NCBI GenBank assembly: GCA_029747015.1
Contig: JAKOGI010001570.1
Location: 120,245-184,244 of the forward strand
Source of the DNA: Carnegiea gigantea
Lineage: Eukaryota; Streptophyta; Magnoliopsida; Caryophyllales; Cactaceae
DNA length: 64,000 nt
Reading direction: 5' to 3'
The position numbers and the translations under genes were made by a program. The notes below the pieces were generated by a model. It made no database searches. It was not told where the DNA came from and saw only the letters and a program-made list of their open reading frames with translations. This document shows positions 11,270 to 24,487 of the stretch, piece after piece; within the stretch, counting starts at the first letter, position 1, and each line of letters begins with the position of its first letter.

Positions 11270-12050
11270 GGAAGGGCTAGCACCCGGGCTTCATATAGCT
11301 TGCTTTTGAGTGTACCAAAGGCATCATGGGCAGCCTTGGTCCACTCAAAAGACCCTTTCTTCATACATTCGGTGATGGGGGCTGTGAGAGTTCTAAACCC
11401 CTTGATGAATCTTCTATAAAAAGATGCCAAGCTATGGAAGCTTCTAACTTCGGTGATGGAGGTGGGAGTTGGCCATGACTTGATAGCTTCCACTTTGGCT
11501 TGATCCATGGAGATACCATCTTTGGAAACAACATATGCCAAAAAGGTAACTTGGGGTGGAAAGAACTCACACTTTTCTAACTTGCCAAAGAGCCTTTGAG
11601 CTCTTAAAACCTTGAGAACTTCTTCCAAATGTTGTAGATGATCTTCTTCACTCTTTGAATAAACTAGAATGTCATCAAAATAGATAACCATGAATCTTCC
11701 AGGAAAAGGCCTCAAGACTTCATTCATCAATCTTATAAATGTACTAGGAGTACTAGAGAAGCCGAAAGGCATCATCAATCACTCATAAAGTCCTCCTTTT
11801 GTCTTGAATGCCGTCTTCCATTCATTCCCTTCCCTCATACAGATTTGGTGATATCCACTCCTTAAATCAATCTTCGAAAAGATAGAAGAGCCATGAAGTT
11901 CATCAAGCATAGCATCAAGTCTTCATATGGGATACATATACTTGATAGTAATGTTGTTTATAGCTCTACTATCCATGCACATGCGGTATGAACCATTCTT
12001 CTTTGGCACTAACAAAGTCGGAATTGAGCAAGGACTCATGCTCTCTCTTA
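11270..12050 (-). pseudogene. C reverse transcriptase (YFDD present)
   Basis: This is the RNA-dependent DNA polymerase of the element. Read on the - strand from 12050, it shows SPCSIPTLLVPK, RMCMDSRAINNITIKY and [20 protein letters not shown], then [20 protein letters not shown]. The catalytic YFDD is at 11671-11682, followed by [19 protein letters not shown] and the thumb/connection [15 protein letters not shown]. The nearly open part is 11179-11778. A stop at about 11779 (a Trp codon changed in LYE-stop-L) and one near 11925 inactivate it. It follows protease and precedes RNase H and integrase in the standard Ty3/gypsy order. Confidence 0.9.
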
Positions 12051-12145
12051 CATAACCTCTAGCCATCAATTCTTCAACTTGTCTTTGAAGTTCCTTGGTC
12101 TCTTAAGGGTTACATGCATAGATAGCCTTGTTAGGGAGTAGGCTC

Positions 12146-12775
12146 CTAGAATAAGGTCAATTTGGTGCTTAATGTCTCAGATTGGAGGGAGGCCAGGGGG
12201 TAGATCTTATGGGTAAACATCTTGGTATTGTGGAATGAGGGGTGGATTGAAGGGTGAAAGGGAGTCACTTCCTCACTTTTGTTGCTTTTAAGCATGAGTA
12301 AAGCTAGAACTTGCTTACCCTTACTTAAAGCTCTCTCAACCCGTGTTTCACTCAACATGAGAAGGTCTCTCTTTTTCTCACTTCCCACCCTGGGTTTAGT
12401 TTTGTAAACTTGGTTAGGTGATAATAGGTTTAAGACAATCTTTTCTTTATCAACAATCAAGGAATAGGTGTTTTTGAACCCATCATATATGACATGCCTA
12501 TCAAATTGCCAAGGGCGCCCTAATAGTATATGACATGCACTCACAGGCACCACATCACAAAGAACATTATCTCTATATTTCCTTCCAATCGAAAAAGAGA
12601 TAAGAGCGTGCTTGGTTACCTTGATGTTGCCGCCATCATTGAGCCACTTCAAAGAATAGGGCTTGGGATGCGATATGGTAGGAATACTAAGCTTCTCAAT
12701 AAGAATAGTGGAGGCCACGTTGGTGTAACTTTCCCCATCAATAATCAAGTTGCAAACCTTGTCTTGTATGGTGCA
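12146..12775 (-). pseudogene. C aspartic protease
   Basis: The protease active site reads NLIIDGESYTNVAST, so the usual D-G-G-S of this group is D-G-E-S. The second block VPVSACHILLGRPWQFDRHV is intact. An Arg/Lys-rich linker (KKRDLLMLSETRVERALSKG) then leads towards RT. About 200 codons are open from 12748 down to 12146. The Gly-to-Glu change beside the catalytic Asp would probably harm activity. The neighbours are gag on the right and RT on the left. Confidence 0.85.
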
Positions 12776-13522
12776 TTAAGAGTACAAGATTATTTCCCTT
12801 TGAGCCTTGTCATAAGGAGAGTCCTGAATATGTAAATCACCTTCATCGGCATCAAGTTGAGTCTCCTCCTCTAGGTGGTCCAAATCTACCCTATTGTTGT
12901 CTTCTTGAACTTCCATCGTCATGGCATCAACTTCTTCAACTTTTTGCATGGTCATGACCCTTTGATTTGGACAATCATATTGGAAATTGCCATAACCTTG
13001 ACATTCAAAACACTTCTTCCCTTCAAGCTTCTTAGGCAATTCCTTTGGAGAAGGAAGAGTCACAGGTTTGTCTTTGTCAACCCGTGAGGTGCTCTCGGAT
13101 TTAAGGTGAGAAAAGGGCTTGAATGGGGGTCTTGGACTTACTCGATCTTCGGAAAAGGGCTTAGTAAAAACCTTCTTCTCTTTTCTTCAATTTTCAACCT
13201 TGAGAGCAAGCTTGAAAACATCATCCAATGTGAAATAAGCTTAGAGTTCCATCTTTCTAGCAATGAGGGGATTTAACCCATTAAGAAACCTAGCCATGGA
13301 TTACTTTTGGGGTTCACGAATACCACCCCTCAAGAGGAGTTGTTCAAACTCTCTTATATACTCACTCATACTCATGTTGTTTTGTTTGAGTGAGAAAATC
13401 TGATTGTATATGTCTTGCTTGTAACTCTCGGGGAGAAACCGCTTGTTCATAAGGGCTTTGAGCTTCTCCCAAGGGTTGATCTTCCTCGCACCATCTCTAG
13501 CCCTTTGCTTCTTGAGATTCTC
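12776..13522 (-). pseudogene. C gag, C-terminal half with zinc knuckle
   Basis: This continues the capsid after the D insertion: INPWEKLKALMNKRFLPESY, MSMSEYIREFEQL and FLNGLNPLIARKMEL, then a basic linker and the knuckle CFECQGYGNFQYDC at about 12978-13019. In the CX2CX4HX4C pattern the His position is Asn. The capsid part is adjacent to 24488, so reading from the right flank across the insertion gives a continuous capsid sequence. Stops occur near 13250 and 13305. Confidence 0.85.
13518..13522. repeat. Target-site duplication of D, left copy
   Basis: TTCTC precedes the left LTR of D; TTCTT follows the right LTR at 24488-24492. Four of five bases match, as expected for an old 5-bp duplication. 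Confidence 0.7.
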
Positions 13523-16500
13523 TGTAACGCCCCCAAATTGCTAATTACTTGATTTATAGATAACCGCAACAGAAGACTTAATCATCGAAGGCGCTACTGC
13601 CGTCCTAATAAGGACAAGGCTCACTGAAATCATTTAATCCTGCAACTCATGTTCATAATCATAATATCTATTAAACTGAAACACTCCAAGACCAAAGTCC
13701 ATAATAGTTCAACTTCAATACAATCAACTAACTCATACCATGTACTAACTTGCACTCCATACTACACAAGTATATTGAATATAGACCCAACTTGACCCTG
13801 AGGTCTATCCCAACATTCATGCTATGCTGAATCCATTATGAGCATCTAATGACTTCCAAAACGGCCTGCTAAAAGGAGAAACATGTGATACTTCATCACC
13901 TAAAATGGAAAAGATGAAAACAATTCGAAAATGTCAGCTGCAACTCAGTACATGAATTCCTGTATTGTAAAATGGGCATAGAAACAATGTTGACGGGTGC
14001 CTGCCTTTGCAATTCATTTAGTTCGCAACAACTATAAAAATGAAAGTAATATGAAACTAAATTATTCATTATTATCTTGATGTGAATCCCTTATAATGAT
14101 ATGATCTATACATAGGTGTACACCTGCCAATTCGATCGAGAGTTAGCCTGAAGCTGCGTGGGTAAATGATGGGCTGATGCCCTATGGATGATAACTGACA
14201 GGGTCACAAGTTAAATGAAAAATTAGTATGTAAACTGATTCATTGATAAACTCATTAAGAGTTGCAACTTGATAAACATGTTCTGCTTTCTGAAGATACA
14301 AGCAATGGATGTACCTTGAGTCTTTAAACAAATGCCGTCTCACTTAGTAAATATGCTCTGACTTGATAACACATATGCATAACTGGGAACAATAATTAGG
14401 CCTCAACTCTGTTTCATAAATGGCATTGTAGGTATGTGTAGCTAGCAAATGATCCATACTCACATAATTGAGTAAGTAAAAGTATGTGTAATAGAAATTG
14501 AGTAATTAAATGGTATACGTAACTTGGGTATTTAAACATAACTTCAAAACTAAATTAATAAAAGTAATCAAATTCGATATAAAGTAAATGAAAGTAAAAT
14601 AGACCACAGTGAGATAAATGAGATTACAAAGGAAAAGGCATTGATGGTGACAAATGAGGGAGTGGTTGTGGCTTTTCTGAGATAGGTTGCTGATACGGGT
14701 TTAAGACTCACTGATGTGTAGCTTAGTTCAAGATAACAGTGAGTACACTAGATTGGCTTAATAAATACATTTGATACATTCTGAATTGGGTAAGTAATAA
14801 AGGTTTGAGGCCAAAAGAGGTATATCTTGGTTCAAAATAGCATAAACTGCAATAACTTGGTCTAATAAATGTGGTTTCTGAGTCAAAAATTCCCCCCACT
14901 TCCTATATTTCATTCATGAATCCATTATATATAGAATTCCACCTCAAATGAGTCATTGAACTCAATACAAGCTATTAAGCTCACTAAACTTTGTAAAATT
15001 CATAATTGATTCAAAGCTCATAAACAAGCTCCCGAATTATATACTTGCCTTCTTCTTTCTCATTAATCAAGCTAAAAGTTCCATGAAAGCCCATGAATAT
15101 TCATTTCCCCCTTAAATAACGTTGCTTAACTCAAAATACACAACTTAAGTGCATGATCAATCTCACTCAATCTTTATTATTGCTCTTTACACAATTACTC
15201 TAAATGCTTCCAAAAATGCCAAACTCAAAATACTCAACCAAAATCATTGAAATCTTGTAGAATATTCGAAAATAATATGGACAATCCACAGTAAAATTTT
15301 AGAAATTTTCCTTCAAGTATACGCCGCACATAAATTGCAATAGCGGCCCAATTTACACCAAAGTAGGTCAGTTCACTTCAAAAATTTATAACTTTCATCC
15401 TTGACCTCAAATGGAGACCCAAAACCCCAATATGGAAATATTATGAAGTCTTGAAAAAAATTTCATTTAGAACACCGAGCATGATTCCCACCATAGGGTT
15501 CCCAAAATAGGGCTAGAACATAAATATGCTAGTTTTGGTCTAGCTTGCGCAGTCCTCGTAAAATGACCATAGCTTTGTCCACAAAACTTTGATTAAGGCG
15601 ATTCAAAATCCATTTGAAAGATAACTCAATGATTTATCTAGTCACAAAAAATCATATTTTTTAACTGGGCCGATCATTGCTAGTTTATTGGCAAAATGTT
15701 CCCTGCTTTCTGTCAGTTCACAGCCACACTATTTGTGCTTTCTCCTCTTTTTTTTCACATAAATCCTCACTTGAAATAATTCTAAATAACCAAAAACATC
15801 ATCATAATCATTAACATGACTAAAGATTACAAAATCATATACAAAACAATACAAATCCATCACTTCAAACTTAAGCTTACATGATCATGAACAACCTCAA
15901 TCCTTGCATGCTTTTAAGCTAACTAACAATTAAAACATCAAAATAATTCTTATTTATATCAAGATAATATGATCCATAATCAAATCTAATACAAAATGAA
16001 GAATCAAAACCAAAATCAACAAGATAGTAATAGAGTTACTCACTTTGAGCTTGAATATATGAAGAAGGTGGTGGTGGAAGGTGGGGTGGTAGCTGGTGGT
16101 GCACGAGGTGGTGGCTGGCTGGCTGGTGGTGGCTGGGAGTGGCAGTAGCACTGGCGGCAGCACTGGCTGGGCTAAAACTGGGGGCCCAGCCATGCGGTGG
16201 AGGACGAGGGAGAACAGGTGAAGTTGTATTTTTGTTCTTTTTACTTGGTTGGAAAATGATCTCAAGCTAATTATATTCACTTGGCTGAACATTAATCCTT
16301 TCCAAAATATCTTTTTACTAATTAAAATTAGGCACAAATGATAGTAATTAACTTAATTTAATTGCACTAAAATTTTCGGGCCAAAATTTGAGCCCAATGG
16401 AATTGGGCCATAATTTGGGCTAGGCCCAATGAATTGGGCCAAAATAAATAAATTCAGGCCCAAGTTTTTACATAGCTAAAACTAAAAATTTTGTGATGTT

Positions 16501-16865
16501 ATAGAAAATAATTTAACACTTAATCATATTATCGAGGCCTACTATCGATTTACCTGAAATTTAATTAATCAACGAAACTTGAATTAATAATCAATGAAAC
16601 TTGAATTAATAATCAATGAAACTTAAATTACAAAATAGAACTCAAATGAAATATCCCCCAACGGGGATTATTAAATAGGATAAATGAATGTGAAAAATTT
16701 AATGACATAAGGTAGTTCGGTAAATATATAAATTGAGTGTAATTGAATTAATAAACATGATTTGGTTAAACAAATAACCATGATTGATTAAATCAATAAC
16801 ATGATTAATTAAATAAATAAATATGATTTAAATAAATAAATATGAGCTAGGGTTGGGTTATTACC
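13523..16865 (-). repeat. D left LTR (3' LTR of the element)
   Basis: It starts TGTAACGCCCCCAAATTG and ends GGGTTGGGTTATTACC, where the right copy ends TTATTACA. It aligns with 21206-24487 throughout. It contains three tandem 22-bp units (AATCAATGAAACTTGAATTA type) at 16569-16630, and a CCACC/GGTGG-rich stretch at 16065-16200. The open frame at 15954-16337 is only a by-product of that low-complexity stretch. Confidence 0.92.
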
Positions 16866-16885
16866 GCCTTCCCCCCTTAAAGAGT
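16866..16885 (-). promoter_or_regulatory. D polypurine tract
   Basis: On the - strand the sequence is TTAAGGGGGGAAGGCGG next to the LTR, preceded by TTTCGAGGACAAAAC. This is the usual end of plant Tekay/Del internal regions. Confidence 0.8.
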
Positions 16886-17480
16886 TTTGTCCTCGAAACT
16901 TTTGATTTTGATCACGTATGTAATGCCACCTCATATATGGATAGTTGGTTTTTACTGCTTCTCTCCAAAAAGGTATGATTAGCCCAAAATGCATAGCTGC
17001 CTAATCCTGTGGTCGAGTATCTAAATCCTCAGTGACTTCACTAGCTCGATTACTTTGGTTCAAAGATTGATATTCTCTTCAAAAGAAAAACTTGTTACTG
17101 CAAAGGAGGTACTTTACTCTACTGGTTCTCTGTCTTAGCCACTGATAAGTATAGAAACCATTGCATTACCTAATAATTACTCTGATACTGACTCATAAAG
17201 CCCAATGTGATGAGGACTTAATTATCTCTGATATCCAGTCTCTTGCCACCCTTGACTAGAGAAGCCCTTTGGAATACTTTATATCTTATCTGAACTCTAT
17301 TGTCTCCTTCTTCAGTCAAAATGACCATATGACTCTTGTGTAGTCCTTGTGTCACCTTAGCATGTACTTGAACTGTCGCATTACTCTCGATGCTTCTTCT
17401 AACTTACTCTGATACCACTAGACATAGTTTGAGATTATGCCCTTATCAAAATGTTCTCATTTGATGTTCTTAATGCACCA
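16886..17480 (-). pseudogene. D integrase C-terminal tail with chromodomain remnant
   Basis: Read on the - strand, 17330-17200 gives VQIRYKVFQRASLVKGGKRL followed by LITLGFM. This matches the part of Tekay integrases just after the catalytic core. About 17060-16930 would be the chromodomain but is barely recognisable here (LIIPFWREAVKT... ). The equivalent in A2 is clearer, which is why I assign it. Chromodomains direct integration to methylated histone H3 chromatin in this group. Stops and shifts are frequent and no product is possible. Confidence 0.6.
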
Positions 17481-17864
17481 CATGATCTTTCCTCATTAAA
17501 CTAGTCTAAGATCTGCTCTAAGTCTGAATTAGACGCTAGAATAAACATGGTCGGAGATGAAAACGATGGAATTAGTAGTCAAGTGAGTCATTAGGAACAG
17601 AAGAAACAAACAATGAGACTAGAAAAGATTTATAAAGGAGGGATTAATATGGGGTGGTTAGAATAAAGATAACCATAGGTGCATCATGAATTGTGAAATA
17701 TAATGCCACATGAAATGTGGTTTATAAATGTGGATCATAAAAAATCCAATAAATAATTAGCCAAGGAGAAAGATGGCCCTGTTATACTTAGGTTTAACTT
17801 ATGAATTGGAAACAAGGTGATAAGCAACTAAGCTTCAACTAGGTGACTTTATAGCCACAAGTAA

Positions 17865-18040
17865 CAAGATAAGTGCAATAGATAAATGGGACAAGCAATG
17901 TGCAATAAATAGATAGATAGATTGGATAAGCAAAGTTCAATAGATAGACAAATAGATTGGACAAGCAAAGTGTAATGGATAGATAAATGGATTAGACAAG
18001 CAAAGTGCCAATAGATAGATAAATAGATTAAGCAAGCTAT
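17865..18040. repeat. 35-bp minisatellite inside D
   Basis: Four to five imperfect units of about 35 bp are present, with cores such as GATTGGACAAGCAAAGTG followed by TAATGGATAGATAAATG. The same array occupies the same place in A2 (62160-62345), between the RT remnant and the integrase tail. Confidence 0.8.
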
Positions 18041-18479
18041 AATTGGAACATCCTTTACTCATTTGAAGTCAATTCGAGTACAACAATAAGATTAAATAGA
18101 GAATGCAGAAGTTTATTTATAAGAATATAAGATATATGTGTGGGAGTTGAAGTTCAAAACAAAGAGAGTAAGGGGATTATGACAATTACAATCACCCACA
18201 CCAATGAGAGTTGAATTACATTATGAATTCAGAACAAGTTATATGAGCTTATCATTATGAACAAATGAGATGTAAGGTAGATGTGTGAATCAGCTCTCAA
18301 CAGAATGAACTACAATTTAAGATCATGAAATAAAGATGGTGAAGGTCGAGAGCACTGGAATGTTGACAACCATATAAGGTTGAATAAAAAATGTATTGCA
18401 CACTTAACAATGGCTTTGCAAAGACATGGAAGATCACGCTAATAGAAAATATCGGGTTGAAAACTAAGGGAGATTAAAC

Positions 18480-19240
18480 AACATTGGATGGTATTAAGTT
18501 TTGAAGATGAGACAAGCAAACAATTTCAAGAATTACCATAAAAGGGCATTCTTGTAAAAGATAAACTATAGTTACATGGTTTAGGTGTGATGTTCGGGCC
18601 TCAAATCATTCCCAGAAAAGACTTCTATTGATGGCAGTTAATCCCATAAATCATTTATTCAAGATAGAGGGCACTTGCTTTTGATAGTGATCTTGTTCAA
18701 CTCTCTGTATGTAGTACACAACCATAAGGTTCTGCCTTCCTTCTACACACATATAAAACTAGGGTTTCCCACGGTGATACACTTGGTCAAATAACTCCCT
18801 TCTGTAACAACTCATCTTACTAAATCTTTAGTTCTTTGAACTCTTCTGGGGGTCATATGATAGGGGCTCTGAAAATGGATTGAGCATCTAGAACTAGGTT
18901 GATCTGAAAATCAATGTTTCTGAGAGAAAAACAGTCCTGAAAGTCCTCAGATGAAACATCTCTAAATTCACAAACTGTAATTATGGATAAGTATATACCG
19001 ATCGGCATATCACTGATATTCAATGCATTACGGACATGATAACTCACTTGTTTGCATAGTGTAATCAGGGTGGAAATAGGGTTTTTCTTCCCTCGGTCCA
19101 TAGAACACACATCTTGTCTTTCCTCGTTTCTCAAACTAACCTTAAGATCTTTACAAGTCATCTTCTATAAGTACACAATTAGTTCATCCCCATAATGATA
19201 ACAAGGTCTGCCAATCAAACTGGATTGAATGCGCGATGAA
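18480..19240 (-). pseudogene. D protease-RT linker and reverse transcriptase remnant
   Basis: From 19240 leftward on the - strand I read the linker (VIIMGMN-stop-L, then VCEFRDVSSEDF, RNIDFQINLVLDAQ, SIFRAPII). RT follows with PRRVQRTKDLVR and the palm motif TYRELNKITIKSKCPLS, with YRELNK at 18692-18709. Then come INDLWD and a decayed stretch (VFSGNDLRPEHHT). This is the standard Tekay/Del order. I cannot find the YxDD box. The longest open part is 18853-19161. Many stops are present. Confidence 0.8.
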
Positions 19241-21189
19241 TATGATTCCGGCAATACTAACAGAGACATATTTATAAAAGATAACACATTCAACTGCTTA
19301 CTGGTCTCAGTAAATTTAAAAGACAGGGGACGATCTAAAGTATAAAGAGATGTAACAACACTATGAACTCTTGCAAAGATATTTCTTTATTGGTTGTAAA
19401 TGACCAGCATGTAAGCTGAATGAATGAAAGGACGAAGATTCGTAATGAAAGAGGTAAGGCATATAAAAGACCTGCATATACAAGACATGCAGTTTATTCA
19501 TGATGGTAATGATAGTAAAATAAATGAACAATGTTATGAAGTTAAGAGGAAGTATTAAGTGCTGAAGGTGAAGAAGTCTAATAGATTACCAAAGAGGCAT
19601 TTGAAAGGTTCCCGTATGTGCATAAATTGATGAAGATGAGGGTCAACACTACCAGAAGGGAAATTTTATTCATCTTGTGTTTGAAAGGCCAATACGTTAA
19701 GATGAAGGAGTCACTCTTATGACTGAACATGATGGCATCCATTAATGGCACATTCTGCAGTAAATGTAAGCCTTGGGTAGGCATATACACTCCGAAATTA
19801 CTGGCAGATGGAAACAGCACAAATTGTTGTTTATCATTAATAAGATAAGCTATACTAGTAAAGAAAGGATTGGCAAAATAACTTGAGTAATGACATGCAA
19901 TCACGGCCATAGAGTAGTATGCCAACATGACATTACGGTGCTATAGAAACACAAATAATATGGATCAATTTAATTATTGAAAGGGTGGTCAATGACTGGG
20001 TCTGAAGTAACCAATGGCTTCGCAACCAATAATGAACAGTGCCCAAATAGAAGCAAGGAGTTAAAGTAGGTGGCAGTAAAAATATGAACATAGTGATGAT
20101 TGAACTGTAAGTAGAATGGGTCAAATACGCTTTTGAAGAACTGTGAATCACACAGTAATGCACATCGAGGGTCATTATAGGCTCCATTATGGAAATAGAG
20201 AATTAAACAGTTATGATTGTCAAGGTTTGAATTGCCTATAAGAAAGGTTGATCATATGTGTTTAAAAGACTCCCCACAGACCACATATAAGATTTTTCAT
20301 AAACACTCCATTACAAATCAAGACAGTGTTAGTGGCAAAGAAATGATACCTCTGAACAATTCAAGGTAACTAGGGCAGAAATAAGTCAATGACAGGAAGT
20401 AATCGGAGCATTACTGATGTAAGGTCTTAGTGTCAAGACTAGATAATTCCTATACACGGTAACTTAATCTTACTTGTACCACACATATAATACCAAGTAG
20501 CACACCATGAGCTACTAATTATTATCACCATATATAAGCACTCATTGTAGTGTTCATCTCATACTGGTTCACATCAAAGATATTGCCCCACAAGGCATTT
20601 CATCATCTAGAGATTTACATCTAACTTGACACTGTATTTATCCCTTAAGAAGTTGTAAATGGCATCCCCATGTTGGGTTTCAACCCACACTGTGCTTAAG
20701 ATCAGGTATATTAACACACCTTAATAAAACTCTCAAATCCTGGGGTAAAACGGATAGAGTTATGCCTAAAAACTTACTAAAACCCAGTTTAAAGCCTTAC
20801 AATAGATACCTGAAATGGAGAGAAACACTTCAATAGCTCAACGGCCACACACCGGAGTTCATAACTCAACGGGTCACACACCTAGATTGCACGATTGCAA
20901 AAAATTAAACAAATGAGAGAAATGAAACATACAATACAACTCCCAGATAAATGAGAGCATGCCTCACTAGCAAGTGACTCAAATGGTTCCACACTCCGCT
21001 TTGCTAATGCTCAAATCTTAGGATATTACCAAATGATTGAGTCACCTAAATGGAAATGGTTCCTCCATATATGCTCATACATATGAACTTATAGTCAATG
21101 GTTCATTTAACTGGTCCAACATAACTCATACATACCTTAATAGTTAACTAATAAACACTTGATAGCTCATAGTGGCCATTAAAACCTTA
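19241..21189 (-). other. D region expected to hold gag and protease; nothing recognisable
   Basis: By position this should encode gag and protease. Open frames at 19578-19928 and 19933-20187 on the - strand show no Retrotrans_gag core, zinc knuckle or protease motif that I can recognise. The left end is shared with A2 up to at least 64000. It may be a diverged gag or replaced sequence. Confidence 0.5.
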
Positions 21190-21201
21190 GCTCTGATACC
21201 A
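21190..21201 (-). promoter_or_regulatory. D primer-binding site, initiator-Met tRNA type
   Basis: On the - strand this reads TGGTATCAGAGC, four bases inside the right LTR. It is the classical plant initiator-Met tRNA complement and fixes the element's orientation. Confidence 0.9.
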
Positions 21202-21205
21202 AATC

Positions 21206-24200
21206 TGTAACGCCCCCAAATTGCTAATTACTTGATTCATGGATAACCGCACCAGAAGGCTTAATGATGGAAGGCGCTACCACCATCCTAATAAGGATAA
21301 AACTCACTGAAACCATTTAATCCTATAACTCATGTTCACAATCACAATACTTATTAAACTGAAACAATCCAAAACCAAAGTCCATAATCGTTCAACTTCA
21401 ATACAATCGACTAACTCATACCATGTACTAACTCGTACTCCATACTACACAAGTATATTGAATATAGATCCAACTTGACCCTGAGATCAATCCCCACATT
21501 CATGTTATACTTAATCCATTGTAAGCATCTGATGACTTCCAAAAGGGCTTGCTAAAAAGAGAAACATGTGATACCTCATCACCTAAAATGGAAAAGATGA
21601 AAACAATTCGAAAATGTCAGCTGAAACTCAGTACATGAATTCTTGTATTGTAAAATGGGCATAGAAACAGTGCTGATGGGTACCCGCCTTTGCAATTCAT
21701 TTAGTTCGCAATAATGATGAAAATGAAAGTAATATGAAATTGAATTGCTCATTATTATCTTGATGTGAACTCCTTGCAATGATATGATCTATACATAGGT
21801 GTACACCTGTCAATCCAATCGAGAGTTGGCCTGAAGCCGCGCAGGTAAATGATAGGTTGATGCCCTATAGATGATAACTGGCGGGATCACAATTTAAATG
21901 GCAAATCACTATGTAAACTGATTCATTGATAAACTCATTAATAGTTATAACTTGATAAACATGTTTTGCTTTCTGAGGATACAAGCAATGGATGTACATG
22001 GAGTCTTTAAACAAATATCGTTAGACTTGATAAATATGTTCCGACTTGATAACACTTATGCATAATGGGAAATGATAACTAGGCCTCGACTCTATTTCAT
22101 AAATGTCATTGTAGGTATGTGTAGTCAGTAAATAATCCTTACTCACATAATTCAGTAAGCAAAAGTATGTGTAATCAAAATTGAGTAATTAAATGGTGTA
22201 CGCAACTTGGGTATTTCAACATAACTTCAAAACTGAATTAATAAAAGTAATTAAATCCAATATAAAGTAAATGAAAGTAAAATAGACCACAGTGAGATAA
22301 ATGAGATTACAATGGAAAAGGCCTTGATGGTGAAAAATGAGGGAGTGGTTGTGGCCTTTTCTGAGATAGCTTGCTGATACGTGTTTAAGGCTTACTGATG
22401 TATCACTTGGTCCAAGATAACAGTGAGTGCGCTAAATTAGCTTGATAAATACATTTGATACATTCTGAATTTAGTAACTAATAAAGGTTTGAGGCTAAGA
22501 GAGATATATCTTTGTTCAAAATAGCATAAACTGTAATAACTTGATCTGATAAATATGATTTCTGAGTCGAAAAGTCTCCCCACTTCCCATATTTCATTCA
22601 TAAATCAATTATATATAGAATTCCAGCCCAAATGAGTCATTGAACTCAATAGAAGCTATTAAGCTCACTAAACTTTGCAAAATCCATAATTGATTCAAAG
22701 CTCATAAACAAGTTCCCAAATTGTACACTTGCCTTCTTCTTTCTCATTCATGAAAGTTCATGAATATTCATTCCCCCCTTAAACAAGCTTGCATGGCCCA
22801 AAATACACAACATGAGCGCATGATTTATCTCACTCAATCTTTATTATTGCTCTTTACACAATCGCTCAAAATTCTTTCAAAAATCACCAAACTCAAGATA
22901 CTCAACCAAGATTCCTGAAATCTTATAAAAAATTTGAAAATAATATGGACAATCTATAGTAAAATTTTTGAAATTTTTCTCCAAGTGTACGCTGCACAGA
23001 AATTGTAATAACAGCCCAATTTGCACCAAAGCAGATCAGTTCACTTCAAAAACTCATAACTTTCACCCTTGACCTCAAATGGAGACCCAAAACCCTAATA
23101 TGGAAAGATTAAGAAGTCTTAATAAATTTAGAACACCCAGCATGATTCCCACCATAGGGTTCTCAAAGTGGGGCTAGAACATAAGTATGCCAGTTTTGAT
23201 CTAACCTGCACAGTACTCGTAAAATGACCATAATTGTCTGCAGAACTCGGATTAAGGTGATTCAAAAGGCATTTGAAAGCTAACTCACTGATCTATCCAC
23301 CACCAAAAATCATAGTTTTTAGCTGGGCCGATCATTACCAGTTTATTGGAAATTCAGTCCACAGCGACACTATTTTTGCTTTCTCCTCTTTTTTTTTGGG
23401 CATAAATCCTCACTCGAAATCATTCCAAATCACCAAAAACATCATCATAATCATCAATAAGATTAAAGATTATAAAATCATATGCAAAACAATACAAATC
23501 CATCACTTCAAACTTAAGCTTGCATAACCATGAACAACCTCAGCCCTTGCATGCTTTTAAGCTTAAGTAACAATTAAAACATCAACATAATTCTTATTTA
23601 TATCAAGATAATATGATCCATAATCAAATCCGACATAAAATGAAGAATCAAAACCAAAATCAATAAGATAGTGATAGAGTTACTCACTTTGAGCTTGAAT
23701 AAATGAAGAAGGAGGTGGCGTTTGGTCGTGGTGGGAGTTAGGGTGGCTGCTGGTGGTGATGAGGTGGTGGCTGGGAGTGGCGGTAGCACTGGCTAGGCAA
23801 AAACTGGGGGGCCAACCATGGGGTGGAGAAAGAGGGAGAAGAGGTGAAGTTGGATTTTTGTTCTTTTTACTTGGTTGGAAAATGATCTCAAGCTAATTAT
23901 ATTCACTTGGTTGAAAATTAATCCCTTCCAAAATATCTTTTTGCTAATTAAAATTAGGTACAAATGATAGTAATGAACTTAATTAATTACAGTAAAACTT
24001 TCGGGCCAAAATTTGAGCCCAATGGAATTGAGCCATAATTTGTGCCCAATGAATTGGGACAAAATAAATAAATTCAGGCCCAAGTTTTTGCGTAGCTAAA
24101 ACTGAAAATTTTGTGACGTTATGGAAAATAATTTAACACTCAATCATAATTATTGAGGCCTACTATCAATTCACCTGAAAGATAATCAATCCACAAAACT

Positions 24201-24487
24201 TGAATTAACAATCAATGAAACTTGAATTAACAATCAATGAAACTTGAATTGCAAAATGAGACCCAAATGAAATATCCCCCAACCGAGATGATTAAATACA
24301 ATAAATGAATGCTGAAAGTTTAAATGACCTAAGGTAATTCGGTAAATATATAAATTGAGTGTAATTGAATTAATAAACATGATTTGGTGAAATAAATAAC
24401 CATGATTCAGTAAATCAATAACATGATTAATTGAATAAATTAATATGATTTAAATAAATAAATATGGGCTAGGGTTGGGTTATTACA
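21206..24487 (-). repeat. D right LTR (5' LTR of the element)
   Basis: It starts TGTAACGCCCCCAAATTG next to the PBS and ends GGGTTGGGTTATTACA. It carries the same three 22-bp units (24184-24252) and the same GGTGG-rich stretch (23715-23800) as the left copy, so both features existed in the RNA that was copied. Confidence 0.92.

Larger units (their letters stand above)
13523..24487 (-). mobile_element. D: Tekay-type chromovirus derivative nested in C gag
   Basis: Two LTRs of about 3.3 kb flank a 4.34-kb internal region on the - strand. The order is PBS, unresolved gag region, protease/RT remnant, minisatellite, integrase tail and PPT. In the first 205 or so aligned LTR bases I count about 22 differences, mostly transitions, so the insertion is old. 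It must still be younger than C, whose gag it splits. The internal region is short for a Tekay element and the integrase core is not recognisable. A2 at 58278 is a second member with the same internal layout. Confidence 0.9.

Noticed and set aside
17865..18040. Spaced repeats considered as a CRISPR array
   Set aside because: Units are contiguous, imperfect and lack unique spacers. This is a minisatellite inside a plant retroelement.
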